A DNA stretch of 64,000 nucleotides from Hyaloraphidium curvatum (GCA_025558095.1 JAIVFI010000036.1:1-64000); one strand, 5' to 3'; shown: positions 51,336 through 62,071, numbered from the stretch's first letter. Notes: generated from the letters alone by a model not told the origin. Made by a program: numbers and translations.

Positions 51336-52576
51336 TCAGATCTTGGACACCTCGCCGCGCAGCCTCTTGCCCAGCCCGTCCCTCTCGTGCGTCCAGACAT
51401 CTGCGGCCCATCCTCAGCGCGCTTGCCCCCGCACCGACGGAGCACCTACCGATCTTCCCCTTGCCGTGGATGAACAGCCCCTGCCCCGCGAGGCTTTCGT
51501 CGTCAACGGCAAACATCATGGCGGCCACCACGTCCTCCACCGACAGCTTGGCCGCGCGCTCCTCCATCCGCTTCCAGGTGGCCTCGTCGGCGCCCACGGG
51601 GGGGATGTTCTTGAGGCTGCGCCAGAGGGGCGTGGCGACGGCCGAGGGGCAGATCGCTGCGTCGGGCGCGAGATCAGCCCGGGCCCCGACCGCGGCGGCG
51701 GGGCGAGGTAACCCCACCGTTGACCCGGATCCCCTTCGCCGCGAGGTGCCCCAGGCTCCTCGAGAAATGGTACACGGCGCTCTTTGTCGCCGCGTACACC
51801 TCGGCGTCCTGCACCGGCCGCAGCGCCGCTGCGCTGGCGGTGTTGACCACGCACCCGCCGCGCTTGCCCGACGCAAGCCACGAGCGAACGGCGAGCTGGG
51901 TGCCGTAGATGACCGCGTTGACGTTGACGGCGACCATTTTGGTCTAAGCGGGGCGGTCAGTGGGTGCAACGGGGGAGGAGGGCCCGGGACGGACCCAGGC
52001 GGTCGAGTCCAGCGAGTCGGGGTCGTGGAAGAACTTGTCGCCGTCGCCGATGCCTGCATTGTTAACAACAATCTAAATGGAGGTCAGACGGACCCCGGGA
52101 AACGGCGGCGGATGGGAAACCCACGTCGTACCCGCCAAACTTGTCCTCCGCGAACTGGAACAGCCGCCTGACCTGCGCGAGGTCCGACACGTCCGTCTTC
52201 AGGAAGTGGTAGAACCCGATGTCGAGCTCGCCCGCGCTGTCCGGGCCGCAGTCAGCTTCCAATGATAGTGAGGGCCGCAGGGCGACGCAAACTTCTCCTG
52301 CAGCTCGTCCGCGAGCTTCTGCCCGTTGGCCTCGTCCAGATCGCCCATGACCACGATGCAGCCCCGCTTCGCGAGGGCCCGGGAAATCCCGGCTCCGAAA
52401 CCCGAGGAAGCGCCCGTGACTCTGCGAATGGGGGAGACAAGCGTCCGTGGGAGACGGGAGCGTCAGGGGCGATTCGGGAGGCCAACGGCGCCGCAAGGGG
52501 CGGAAGCGTACATGGCGACCTTGCGAGAGAGGTTGCGCTGCCCGGCGGGCGCGCTGGAAGCCGCGGCGGGGGCCAT
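51336..52576 (-). CDS. Short-chain dehydrogenase/reductase
   Basis: Seven exons: 52576-52512, 52421-52293, 52236-52125, 52072-51995, 51943-51718, 51656-51450, 51400-51336; 293 residues. Each junction restores family motifs: KVAIVTGASSGFGAG (cofactor), GDLDEANGQ, TDVSDLAQV, IVVNNAGIGDGD, MVAVNVNAV, VVNTASAAALRP and YAATKSAVYHF (Y-x3-K intact). The C-terminus DVWTHERDGLGKRLRGEVSK comes from the last exon. Introns are 90, 56, 52, 51, 61 and 49 bp, the highest intron density in the window. It resembles NAD-dependent 15-hydroxyprostaglandin-dehydrogenase-like SDRs. Substrate unknown. The start at 52576 is 217 bp from the divergent MYND gene. Confidence 0.9.
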
Positions 52577-52793
52577 GTCGACTGAGCTGAAGGAGGTCGC
52601 GCAGGAGTGGCAAAGCACGCTGCCTCGCGCTCGATCCCCGTCGTCGTTGGTTTCGGGGCGCCACCACGCGTGGATTGCAATTGGAACACGTTTATATCTT
52701 TGCATTTTGTCGGGCATTTGGTCGCCGGCGAACTTCCGTCGAGGGAGGACTCGGCTCGGGAGGCGGGGACAGTAAACAAAGCGCGACGGGGGC
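52577..52793. promoter_or_regulatory. 217-bp bidirectional promoter region
   Basis: This is the gap between the SDR start (minus, 52576) and the MYND-gene start (plus, 52794). It includes an AT-richer segment with TTTATATCTTTG near 52690. Both core promoters should lie here. Confidence 0.4.
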
Positions 52794-53951
52794 ATGCCGG
52801 GCAACGATGCGCCGTCCGGGTGGCGGCCCGACCTCGTGCAAATGATCGCTGACCGCACGAAGGAGCAGATCGCCGCGGCCGGCGCCGCGCTGGCCGTCAT
52901 GCGCAGGCCGTCATGCGCAGGCAGGCGCCCAAGCGGGGCCGCCCTCGGAGGATGCGAAGCACTCGGCCGACGTCGCGAAGCACCATTTCAGCCACGCGTA
53001 CGTGGTCATAAGTCTGCTTTCCTGGCCGGAAACGGATCTCGCCGGGTTCTGGGGGTCGCCCAGCGGCGGCTCCCCCGAGGAGCTCGCTTCCCGCGCCGCG
53101 CTGGACGTGTTCCGCTCCGGATGGCCCATTCTTCGGACGGCGCTCGCGGACCACGCGGGGCCCCGTTCGTCGGCCCGGCGGGCGGCGTGGGGGGCGGTCG
53201 ACGCCGCCGCCGGGGAACCCTGGATGGGCCCAAAGACACTCCAGGAGAAATGGGACGCCAGCAGATCCTACAACGCCCTGTTTGGCTATGCCTCCATGGA
53301 GGTCGTCTTCATCATCTCGATGCTGGTCAGGCTCTCGCGCCCCGTTCGGCGCAGGCTCGCCGAGGCCCCCGCCGTGCTGGACGACGTGCTCACTTCCCTG
53401 CTGCACCTCCCCATCTTCTGGGACGGCATCCTCTGCCGCCCGCTCGGCAAGGGTGGGAACCTCGGCAGCATCCCCGAACCCGAGCTCCTGCGCGTGCTGG
53501 AGTGCCTCGCGCCCACCGGCTCCTCGTCCTTCGTCCTGCCCATCATGGACAACGGGCGGCCGTGCCTGGCGCACTGGCGCGAGCTCGAGGCCCGCGAGAA
53601 GCATTGGCCGTTCGCGGTGTACACCAAGGCCGTCGGGGACGTGTGCTCCGACCTCGCCGCCGAGGGGAGCTGGTCCGAACCCACGCGGAAGCTCCTCGCG
53701 AGCATCCGGAGCGAGCTCGAGGTCGTCCACGGGCGATCGAGGATTCGGAGGACGCGGACAGCATGACGAGGATGATATCCCGGCGGATCAACCGCGGTAG
53801 GGCCGGGGACGCATGCGACCGGTGCGGCGGCGAAGGGGAGGAGGGCGGGCTGCTGAGGTGTTCGGGGTGCAAGGTGACGAGGCACTGCGGGGCGGCGTGC
53901 CAGAGGGCGGCGTGGGGGAAGCACAAGGCGACCTGCAGGGAGTGGTCGTGA
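52794..53951 (+). pseudogene. MYND zinc-finger protein gene with frame breaks
   Basis: The ATG at 52794 starts GWRPDLVQMIADRTKEQIAA. The frame is lost at a 14-bp tandem duplication (GGCCGTCATGCGCA twice, from about 52890). Downstream a second frame reads a well-formed alpha-helical region: VVISLLSWPETDLAGFW, YNALFGYASMEVVFIISMLV, LLHLPIFWDGILCRPL. A further shift near 53735 is needed to enter the C-terminal MYND finger ACDRCGGEGEEGGLLRCSGC, KVTRHCGAACQRAAWGKH, KATC. The long middle domain with a terminal MYND finger is common among fungal MYND proteins. The locus is either a recent pseudogene or carries assembly errors. Copy number of the 14-bp unit decides the frame. Confidence 0.55.
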
Positions 53952-54219
53952 TCCTGGTTTCGAGTCCGAAGTTCGACTCCCAAAGTGGCGTTGTTGGCCT
54001 TCGAAAGACAGCCGACTTGGCGATTCAGAATTCATGGCCGTAGTTACAATTTCCGCCGTCCATTTTCCTGGATCGGCTTGCCGTCGGCGCGACAGCTATC
54101 TGGGGGATCTGGACGCCGGGGTGCGCGGCAGATCGCACTTGCCGATCCGCCGATCCCGCGCGCCAAACACCGCCCCGCCCCGCTCGGCGCCCTTCGTCGG
54201 GCGCGCAAATCGCCGCGAT

Positions 54220-55572
54220 ATGGTTTCCGCCGACGCGCCGGCGGCGCAGGCCGGCCACGGCGGGCCCGCGGAGACGGCGTTCCACGTGCGCGGGACGTCG
54301 GACGCGGGGTGCTCGGCGGGGAGCTCCGCGGGGCAGGGGACCGCCGCGGATCCCTGTGCGGACGGCGATAAGGGTGTGAGGGCGTCGAGGGACTGCGAGG
54401 GGGCCGCGGAGGGGGCCGCAGCGCGCGTGCCGGAGGGGCCGGACGCGGGTCACGCGGGGCGGACACCCGACGGCGCGATGCCGACCTCCCCCGACAGGCC
54501 CCCGGGCCGGCTCTCCCGCAAGGAGAAGCTGCCATCCGAGGTGCTCGAGTGCATCGCCGGCTTCCTGCGCCCCGGCTCGCGCGCGCTGCTCAACATGTCG
54601 CTGATGTCGCGCGCCGCATTCCGCCTGCTGATGCCGCGCTTCCTCGCCACCGTCGAGGTGGTCCGCATGCGGCACGGCTGCCTGCTGGAGCAGTTCCTGG
54701 GGGACGCGCTGGTGTCGGGCAAGTTCGACTGCGTGCGCAGCCTCCGCATGACGGGCCACTGGCCGTCGGAGCTGGCCCTTTTAAGAAGGTGCCGCCGCCT
54801 GCGCAGGCTGGAATGCCACTACGGCAACCTCGCCGTGCTGGACGCCCTCCCCTGCGAGCACCTATCCTCCCTCGACGTCTCCCTCGGCGTGGGCTTCGAC
54901 CTCCCCCCCACCTTCTCCCTCTCGCTGCCCTCCCTCCGGCGGCTGGCCGTGCGCGGCCGCATCCTCCCCGAATTCCAGGCCGCCGTCGCCCGCGGCTGCC
55001 CGCACCTCGAGTCCGTGGACGCCGAGTTCGACGGCGACGACGGGTGGGAGCCGCACGCCTCGGACCTCGTCCCCGCCTTCCTCGCAAAGGTGGAGCACTT
55101 CCGCTTCCACGACGCGGAGCTGCTCGTCGCCGCGTGCAGGTGGCCCGCCTTCCGTCCCGCGTGCGTGTCGGACGCGTCGCACCCGGGCGCGTGCGACAGG
55201 ACGAGGCAGGGCGGGAGGCTCTGGGCCGCGCTGCTGGGGCTGGGATCGCTGAGGAGGGCGCAGCTCAACGGGATGCCGACGGACGTGTTCCTGCTCGGCT
55301 TCCCCGCGGGCGCCGAGGAGGTCTCGCTGTCGCGGGCCAAGTTCGCGCTGGGCAAGGCCGACCTCGCCGAGGCGGGGAAGGCGCTGAAGGCCGCCGACGG
55401 CAGGCTGGTGCCGCGGGCGATGCGGCAGGGGGAGCGGCCGGTGCTGCGGATCGGGGTGGAGCCGGGGTACCTGGTGGAGCCGCATGCGCAGGGCGGGGCG
55501 CTGGATTGGTTCGCGGAGCTTGAATTCTGGACGAGGATGGGCGGGGTCCAGGTCTACGCGCTGGGGGCGTGA
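54220..55572 (+). CDS. F-box-like protein with leucine-rich C-terminal half
   Basis: A single exon of 450 residues. Starts at 54034 and 54478 are also in frame; I chose 54220 because the segment before it is unlike the rest. After an Ala/Gly-rich N-terminus, SRKEKLPSEVLECIAGFLRP begins an F-box-type helix bundle (LPxEVLxxI), ending near MPRFLATVEV. The rest has irregular Leu-rich strands (LRRLECHYGNLAVLDALP, LSSLDVSLGV, LPSLRRLAVRGRI). That is the layout of F-box/LRR proteins which recruit substrates to SCF ubiquitin ligases. The target is unknown. A smaller F-box-like gene lies at 57041. Confidence 0.65.
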   Translation: MVSADAPAAQAGHGGPAETAFHVRGTSDAGCSAGSSAGQGTAADPCADGDKGVRASRDCEGAAEGAAARVPEGPDAGHAGRTPDGAMPTSPDRPPGRLSRKEKLPSEVLECIAGFLRPGSRALLNMSLMSRAAFRLLMPRFLATVEVVRMRHGCLLEQFLGDALVSGKFDCVRSLRMTGHWPSELALLRRCRRLRRLECHYGNLAVLDALPCEHLSSLDVSLGVGFDLPPTFSLSLPSLRRLAVRGRILPEFQAAVARGCPHLESVDAEFDGDDGWEPHASDLVPAFLAKVEHFRFHDAELLVAACRWPAFRPACVSDASHPGACDRTRQGGRLWAALLGLGSLRRAQLNGMPTDVFLLGFPAGAEEVSLSRAKFALGKADLAEAGKALKAADGRLVPRAMRQGERPVLRIGVEPGYLVEPHAQGGALDWFAELEFWTRMGGVQVYALGA

Positions 55573-55761
55573 TCCGCGGAAGAGGGGGCATTGGATGGGC
55601 TGGTGGCGAGGTTGGGTAACGTAACTTCTTGGCTTTCTCCTGTAATGCTGCTAGCATGGATAGACATGTATTGCCCGTCATTCGTGCGTTGATTCGGGGC
55701 GAGTGCACGAGTCGGGTCGACTTTGCCACCCTGTCTCCACTCAAGCTCCTTGTCGCCCGCG

Positions 55762-56808
55762 ATGGTGCCCAAAATCACCGACTCGGAGCTCCGCGACGGC
55801 AAGACCTCGGGCTTCCTGCCCGGGAACGCGTCGTCGTACCGCGGCCTCGTCGTCCTGATCAGTAGGTTCCGCAAGCGGGCGTTCAGTTCAAGCCGGCTGA
55901 CCCGCTGGTTGTCTCCCTCGTCATGTCGATCAGCCGGCGCCAGCTCTGGCATCGGCGAGGCCATTGCCCACGCGTACGCTGCCCAGGGCTGCACGCTGAT
56001 CCTCGCGGCACGTCGGGCCGACCGCCTGGAAGAAGTCGCGCGGCGCTGCCGGTCGCTGCACCCGGATGCCCGCGCCTCGATCGTCGCCGCCGACGTCGCC
56101 ACGCCCGCGGGGAGGGCGGCCCTGGCCGGTGCTCTGCCGGACCATGTTCACCGGGCCTTCCTCAACGCCGGCGTGTCGATGAACACGCGCTTCGCCGAGC
56201 TGCCCGAGGTGACCGCCCGCGAGATCTTCGAGATCAACCTCTTCGCCAACATGGAGCTCGCCCGCATCCTCCTCCCGATCATGGAGCGCACCCACGCCCG
56301 GGAAACGGACCCCGTGCGCGGCCCGCGGCTCGCCTACGTCGGCTCGGCCCTCGGCCGCCTCCCCGCCCCGTTCAACACGGCCTACTGCGCCAGCAAGGCC
56401 GCACTCTCCTCCTTCTTCGATTGCCTGCGGTACGAGACCCCCGTCGCCATCGCCGGCGTGCTGCCCGGCCCCGTGCGCACCGAGATGATCGGCAAGCTCC
56501 GCGGCCCGGGGGGCAAGATCGTAGGGATGGCCGTGGACGACCCGGCGGTGGTGGACAGGGCGGGCGGGAGCGCGGACGGGAAGCTGGCCGCGGGGGTGAT
56601 AATGAACCCCGCCGAGGCGGCGAGGCTGGCGGCGCTGGCGGTCGAGAGGGGCGTGAGGGAGGTGGTGTTCCCGCCGCTGGATCGGGCAACGGCGAGGATC
56701 AGGTACGGGAACAGGGAGGGGCAGGAGGTATGGGAGGGCCAGAGGAGCGTGGGGGATACGATGAGGCGGATGTACGACGTGCCCGTCGTGGGAAGCGCCA
56801 AGATTTGA
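55762..56808 (+). CDS. Short-chain dehydrogenase/reductase
   Basis: Two exons (55762-55861, 55934-56808), 324 residues. The 72-bp intron (donor GTAGGT, CTGAC branch) interrupts the cofactor motif. Splicing produces GLVVLITGASSGIGEAIA. Further motifs are FLNAGVSMNTRF, INLFANMEL, YVGSALGRLP and YCASKAAL (Y-x3-K), and LPGPVRTEM follows. The C-terminal 70 residues extend beyond the usual SDR core (RIRYGNREGQEVWEGQ). The pattern resembles membrane-associated DHRS7-like reductases. No signal peptide is obvious. Substrate unknown. Confidence 0.9.
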   Translation: MVPKITDSELRDGKTSGFLPGNASSYRGLVVLISRFRKRAFSSSRLTRWLSPSSCRSAGASSGIGEAIAHAYAAQGCTLILAARRADRLEEVARRCRSLHPDARASIVAADVATPAGRAALAGALPDHVHRAFLNAGVSMNTRFAELPEVTAREIFEINLFANMELARILLPIMERTHARETDPVRGPRLAYVGSALGRLPAPFNTAYCASKAALSSFFDCLRYETPVAIAGVLPGPVRTEMIGKLRGPGGKIVGMAVDDPAVVDRAGGSADGKLAAGVIMNPAEAARLAALAVERGVREVVFPPLDRATARIRYGNREGQEVWEGQRSVGDTMRRMYDVPVVGSAKI

Positions 56809-57040
56809 GACGGCGATGACAACGCTCTGGTATCATTCTGCACATCCAGTCAGTCATCCTTGTGATTGCAACGACACGAACAGGAAGCGAGCTGCCGCAT
56901 GCTAGTGCAGCTTCCGGTGCTGGGAGGAAGGTGCTGAAGTCGCTGAAGGAAGCTTTTCGAACCAGTCGCGTCATCGATCACATCCAGTACTTCAAACACT
57001 AGCCTCTTCCGCGCGACCCCTCGCCATTTCGTTGCCCCTC

Positions 57041-57745
57041 ATGGAGGTCCCAGAGCTCCTTTCCGAAATCCTCCTCTTGATCATGGACGTGCTCGCTGCG
57101 CGCCGGTGGCGCCTGACGCTGCTGCGATTCTGCCTCGCGGACCACGCAACCTACGCGATGGGCCTTCCGGCGCTCCTTCGCCGCCTCGACGTCCACGCCG
57201 GAAATTGCCGAAAAGTTCTTGACAGGTTCGCTTTGAGGCTGCGGCAAGTAGGGACTGCCAACAAGAAGAAACTGGTGTCGGCGGTCGCCGTGCGACTCGC
57301 TGGAATCGCGGACAGGGACGCTGTACAGCTCGCCGTCACGTTTGCGGCGTCCTTAGTTCTCCACTCGATCGAAATCGACGTCGCCGGGACCGTGGGGCGT
57401 TCCACCGCGAACTCGTTCTTCAGCTGCAGTCTGGAAACGAGACCCCTCAGCGAAGCCGTCGTAACCGGTGCCGAAGCCGCACACGTGACGTCTTTGCTCG
57501 AGGAACTCGGCCTCTGGCGCGGCACAGGGCGGTTGGCCATTTACCCCGCCAATGCCCGTGCCCTGGGCGGCAGGGCTTTCGTGGAGGGCCCGTTGCTCTT
57601 TCCCGTGATGTTCGGCGGACGACGGGGAAACTGGAAGGCCGAGATCCGCGGGCTGGTCGACTGCAGCGCAGACGGAGGATGGACCCTGGAACAGCAGCGC
57701 GAGCACTGGGCCGCCTATGGCTACGGAGCGTCTGTGGTCCCTTGA
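57041..57745 (+). CDS. Small F-box-like protein, function unknown
   Basis: A single exon of 234 residues starting MEVPELLSEILLLIMDVLAA, an F-box-like helix (PELLxxIL). VGLPALLRRLDVH-like and ALRLRQVGTANKK segments follow. The middle has alternating hydrophobic strands (LAVTFAASLVLHSIEIDVAG). The end, WTLEQQREHWAAYGYGASVV, looks soluble. It lacks clear repeat units. Composition is less GC-extreme and codons look coding. Assignment to SCF adaptors is tentative; I would accept a plain hypothetical label. Confidence 0.5.
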   Translation: MEVPELLSEILLLIMDVLAARRWRLTLLRFCLADHATYAMGLPALLRRLDVHAGNCRKVLDRFALRLRQVGTANKKKLVSAVAVRLAGIADRDAVQLAVTFAASLVLHSIEIDVAGTVGRSTANSFFSCSLETRPLSEAVVTGAEAAHVTSLLEELGLWRGTGRLAIYPANARALGGRAFVEGPLLFPVMFGGRRGNWKAEIRGLVDCSADGGWTLEQQREHWAAYGYGASVVP

Positions 57746-58242
57746 TGAGCACTCACAGATGGTAGCGCCCTGGACCGTGATTCGCAAACTGGACCTGTAC
57801 GGAAGTTGTAAATGTCTTAAATGCCATGCAACGCGGCCATCTGGAGGGCAGGATGTAGCTAGCAATCGATTCTGGAACCCGATCCTACCACCGTGGAGCC
57901 CCTCCTCGCGTCACGAACCCTCCTCGCATCTCATCCAGGCAGAGGGCACACGCTAGATCTTACCTCAAGAACACTAAACATAGCGAAGAAGAAGAAACCC
58001 GTGGGCAGGAGCAGAGCACTTTTGGAGTTTCCTCGGATCTTCATTCCAATTTACTCGCGGATTCGGATGAGTAGCTCGACGACACGGCGGTGAAACCGGG
58101 CTGTGTTCTTCCAGCAGTTCCAGCACGACACGTCGTGGTTGGTTGTCTCCCCCGTTCAACCTTCAGTTACTGGACGAGGACGCGCTCCCGTTCGCGTCGA
58201 GAATACCCGTCTCCAACGGACCAGGCGGCGAGAGCTCTCGCC
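57746..58242. other. Intergenic, no gene seen
   Basis: These 497 bp contain AT-richer DNA (57780-58080) and no recognisable gene. They likely carry the 3' UTR of the F-box-like gene and the promoter of the membrane-protein gene at 58243. Confidence 0.35.
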
Positions 58243-59807
58243 ATGGATTCCGGCGGCGGTCCCGTCTCCCCTCCTCCTCTCCTCCAACCGAGCGCGTCTT
58301 CGCTGTCGCCGACCGCGTGGCTCTGTCTCTTCCCAAACGCGACGCCGGCCCCCTCCGTGCCGCCGCTCGACGCGGCCCCCGCGGACCCGGCCGCCGACGC
58401 GCGTCTCGCGTCGCCCCTCGACGCGGCCGCTGCCGCGGAACTCATGCGGTCGGGTGGCCGCCCGGCGATGGCCCGAATCATCCGTGCCGCGGGCGACCAG
58501 CGGCTGCTCTATCCGATCGCGTGCGCGCTGGAACTCCTGGCGATCGGGCTGGCCCTCGTCGCGTTCGCGTGGACGGGAACCAACGCGGGCGTCCCGCCGT
58601 TCGGGCCGCCCTCGTCGAGGGCCGCCGCGGGGGCCGCCGCCGCGGCAATCCTTGCGCTGGCGCCCGAGGTGTACATGTGCTGCGACCTGCTCTTGCGCGC
58701 GGCGGGGTTCACCACGTACGACCGCACTGCTTTCGGGGTCCTGTGCCGGTGGCGCCAGCTCGTTGAGGAAACTGAGGCAGCCACAAAGGACCTCAAACTG
58801 GAAGAGGCCGGGGCAGTAAGGGGCGAGACCCCGTCGCCGCTGATCCAGCATGATCCCGGCGACGCCCTCTGCCCGTGCCCGTCGGACTGTTGCGGTGGGG
58901 GCCTTTTCCTTCGCGGCGACGCCACGGAGCGGCTGATGAGCACCGTGCTGTTGCCCCTGCCGCTGATCTGCGTGTTCTTCTTTGCCCTCTGGACCCCTCT
59001 TGTGACGCTTGCCGGGCGGTTTTGGGGCTCCTGGGGCGCCGTCGGGGCGGCCGGCTGCATCCTGATGGTCCTTGTGCGGCTCGGGCTGTTCGCGCCTATC
59101 CGGAACCTGGTTTCGCACACGGTCAGCAGCGCCTCGCTGTCGCGGCGCCTGTACCGCAGGGCGCTGGCCATGTCCCTGCGGAGCTTCCTCCAGCGGTACC
59201 GCGCCCGCCTGGCCCCCGGACCCGGCGGCGCATCGGACGACCCCGGCGCAGCCGAATTCATGTGCAAGCCGCCGGCCTCGGAACTCCACGTGAGCCTCTG
59301 CCAGCTCTGGATCCGCGGCCTCGGCGCCTACAACGGCTTCTTCCAGCGCCTGATGGCCTGCACCCTCGCGTGCCTGGTCCTCTCCCTCCTGATCACCCTG
59401 GCCTCGGGGCCCTGCATCTCCGCCTACCAGATCCTCGGCGCCGCCGCGGTCCTGTCCAGGGTGACGTACGAGATGCTCGTCTACGCCGCGTACAACGGCC
59501 AGGCCGACGACGTCGTGTCCCTCTGCTCCGAGGCCCTCGAAGCCCTAGCCTCCATCGCCGGCGAAGCGGCGTGCGCCAGCGCACCGGACCACGCGGCGCT
59601 GGCCTCGATCCGCGCGCACGAGAAGCTACTTGCGCTGTTCGTCGCGCGGGCGGACCGGAGGAGGACAGGCTGTTCGGCAGGAGCATCGACGGGGCGTCGG
59701 TGAGGAGGTTCGCGGCGGGGGCGGCGACGGTGGGGCTGGCGGCGGTGGGCGCGCTGAGGGGGTTCGGGGCGGTGATCACGGTCGAGAACGTGTGTCCGCT
59801 GTCGTGA
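58243..59807 (+). CDS. HDP-CPC family 7-TM protein with one apparent frameshift
   Basis: From the ATG at 58243 the frame runs 487 codons to 59703. A one-base shift near 59650 carries the homology into GPEEDRLFGRSIDGASVRRF and the C-terminus ENVCPLS, ending at 59807. Shared features with 49845: LSPTAWLCLFPN then PADPAADARLASPLDAAAA, and a loop CRWRQLVEETEAATK ending HDPGDALCPCPSDCCGGG (near residue 203). It also shares paired spans VFFFALWTPLVTLAG and GAAGCILMVLVRLGL, then LACLVLSLLITLAS and a Tyr/Asn segment ending VYAAYNGQADD. The break lies in a GC run (GCGCGGGCGGACCGG), so a consensus error is possible. I keep it as a coding gene with that caveat. Confidence 0.65.
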
Positions 59808-59948
59808 TGCGAGGGCGGTCCTCGGTGGTTCGAGCTGCAACAACTGATCTACTTGAACAACCACATTTGCCACCAGCACGAAACCAAAAGGTCTCCAACG
59901 CCACTGTTCAGCGATTCCTCTCTCCCTTTTCATCTCCTCCCCTCCTGC

Positions 59949-60902
59949 TCACCCGCTGTACGGCGGCGGGTCTTCGAACACGAACGGCGGCGGCCCCTCG
60001 AACGGCGGCGGCAGGCTGCCTCTCCTCGCCGCATCGGCCGCCTGCGCGGCGCCGTCCGCGGCCCCCGCAAAGGGCACCGTCTTGCGGACCGCCAGCCCGT
60101 TTGCGGCAGCCCAGCGGAACGGCGCCTCGCCAAAGTTGACGGCCACCACCGCGGAGCCGTCGCTCGCCACCACGGCGCACAGCGGCGGGTCGGCCGGCAG
60201 CCGCCCGACCGTCCCCGCGTCCGGGTTCGGCGCCATCCCGAATCCCGATGAGCCCATGATCCGCCCGTCGCGGGTGTAAAACACCGCGCGCTCGCCCCCG
60301 ACGAGCTTCGTGCCGCAGCCGATCACGGTGCCCTGGGCGAGCACGATCGGCGCGGCGAACTTGTGGCCCTGCCTCGAGCCGGCGTGCAGCGGGCCCGTGG
60401 TGGCGTAGCCGATGGAGCCGGCGTCCCAGCCGGGGAAGCGGAAGGGCGGCCAGGGGCCCGGGGCGACGCCGACGCCCACGCACCGGTCCGGCCGCAGCGC
60501 GAGGATTTCGACCTCGAAGTACGAGTACTCGGGTCCCCACGGCGAGGCGACGGCGAGCGACGTGTGCGCGGAGAAGGCCGACGCCGACGCCGGGGCCGGG
60601 AACCGCAGCACGTGGTACGGCAGGATGGCGGGCGCGGCAAAGTGCTCCGACGCGGCGGCGACGACGTCGGCCGCGGCGACGGCGTCCGAAATGCGCACGC
60701 CCTCGAAGGTAAACAGCGAGGGGTCGCTCGGCGGCGGCGCCGACAGCGCCGACGTCCACGGCGGGTGCGCGGCGCGCCACGCGGCCGCCTGCTTTGCGGG
60801 GCCGCTGTCGTCCGGGGCGTCCTCCGCGCGGTCGTAGCGCCGCTGGCCGCTCGGCCGCGTCGGCTTGCTGGCGCCGACCTGCGGCACCGTGCCCATCATC
60901 AT
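59949..60902 (-). CDS. SPRY-domain protein
   Basis: A single exon of 317 residues; three ATG codons in a row open the frame at 60902. After a charged N-terminus of about 60 residues, the SPRY core appears: AILPYHVLRFP, SPWGPEYSYFEVEILAL, GVGVAPGPWPPFRFPGWDAG, SIGYATTGPLHAG. It continues with GTVIGCGTKLVGGERAVFYT and ends with FGEAPFRW. This is the B30.2/SPRY strand order seen in fungal Ran-binding and Ssh4-like proteins. The tail is Pro-rich with PPPFEGPPPFVFEDPPPY, possible WW/SH3 or Nedd4-type PY ligands (DPPPY). Adaptor function for ubiquitin ligases is plausible by analogy to Ssh4, but no membrane span is seen. Confidence 0.8.
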   Translation of the reverse strand: MMMGTVPQVGASKPTRPSGQRRYDRAEDAPDDSGPAKQAAAWRAAHPPWTSALSAPPPSDPSLFTFEGVRISDAVAAADVVAAASEHFAAPAILPYHVLRFPAPASASAFSAHTSLAVASPWGPEYSYFEVEILALRPDRCVGVGVAPGPWPPFRFPGWDAGSIGYATTGPLHAGSRQGHKFAAPIVLAQGTVIGCGTKLVGGERAVFYTRDGRIMGSSGFGMAPNPDAGTVGRLPADPPLCAVVASDGSAVVAVNFGEAPFRWAAANGLAVRKTVPFAGAADGAAQAADAARRGSLPPPFEGPPPFVFEDPPPYSG

Positions 60903-61363
60903 CGTGGCGGTCTTTGGGGGTGGACTGCGCGGGAGGGCGTGGGAGGCACAAAGCGGCGAGGCGAGTGAGGGATTGGGCGGCCGCGGGCCCCGATCGCCGA
61001 TGCGGCCCGCCAGAACTCCGGAACGGAAGGCAGGAAATGCCTCGCCGGGAAAGTCGGCGCGGATTCCGTATCCAACCCACTCTTGCGTCCTACATCCAGG
61101 CTGCGGCAGCGCTCGCACGAACACTATTTCAACGATCGCGGGCGTGGCGTTCGCGACTCCCTCACGAAGCTCTTGCGCCGCCATTTCCCGTCGTACGAGT
61201 CGTTGTTCTGCTCCACCAAATGGTTGGAAAATGCGTCGGCAAGCTTCGAACAGACCACGCGATACAGGATCTGGGCTAGCGATCCGGGCTTTGCCGAACG
61301 GGGGGCACACTCCGCGGAACCCTCACCACGGCGCCTCGGCCCGCCCTTCTCCCGCCCGCGGAG
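60903..61363. other. Intergenic, no gene seen
   Basis: These 461 bp lie upstream of the SPRY gene and downstream of the small gene at 61364. Frames are discontinuous and no motif is seen. Confidence 0.35.
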
Positions 61364-61810
61364 CTAGTAGTCCGAAGTCGGCGGTGGCGAAGTCGGCGGT
61401 GGCGGCTCCGCCGCGGGCTGCCACTGCACATTGACCCCGATCGCCGGAAGCTCCGGCAGCCCGCTGAGGGCCCGCCACGCGGCGTGCTCAGGGCCGCTGC
61501 CCTCGATGCCGACGATCGATACCTTTCCCACACGTTCCCTGACGGAGACAATCACGCGGACGAAGGCGGTGTCGGGGATGCAGGGGCGGAGGTCGCGGAG
61601 CTCCAGCAGTTCGGCGCTCGGGACGCCGCGGAGCAGAACCGCGGTGGGCAGGCGGCGGAGGGCCAACCTCCTGAAACGGGACCCGAGGAGCGCGTCCCAA
61701 AGATGGCCGGGCACCGTTTTCGCGGCGCCGCAGAAAAGCGTTTTCGCCGGACTCAGAACTTCCCCCGACAGCCGCGCTGAAGGCCTGAGCCCAAACCTCG
61801 ACCAGCGCAT
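61364..61810 (-). CDS. Small hypothetical protein, possibly F-box/LRR C-terminal fragment
   Basis: A single exon of 148 residues. Alternating Leu-rich words (LWDALLGSRFRRLALRRLPT, AELLELRDLRPC) and a strand VRVIVSVRERVGKVSIVGI resemble the repeats of the F-box proteins at 54220 and 57041. No F-box precedes it. The C-terminus is Pro/Ser-rich. It could be a truncated gene or the last exon of a longer one whose upstream exons I cannot find. Function unknown. Confidence 0.35.
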   Translation of the reverse strand: MRWSRFGLRPSARLSGEVLSPAKTLFCGAAKTVPGHLWDALLGSRFRRLALRRLPTAVLLRGVPSAELLELRDLRPCIPDTAFVRVIVSVRERVGKVSIVGIEGSGPEHAAWRALSGLPELPAIGVNVQWQPAAEPPPPTSPPPTSDY

Positions 61811-62071
61811 CGTCGGATCGGACCGTCAGAGGCCCGGGAAGTGAGCTCTAAGGGATGTCCGTCAGGCGCGGTTCGAAACCCGCCGACCTGACCGCTGCTC
61901 CGGGACTTGTTATCCAGATGGGCGCAGCGTCATCGTGGCTGGGGCTGGACCCGCCTTCCAAACGGAGAATCGCCCTGCGCAAAGCCGTGCCTCGCCCGTC
62001 AGCGTCCCCGTCGCCGACAGGCCGTCAACCGGCACCGACCCGCGCGGCCCCCCAGCGAAGTCCGCGCCGCC

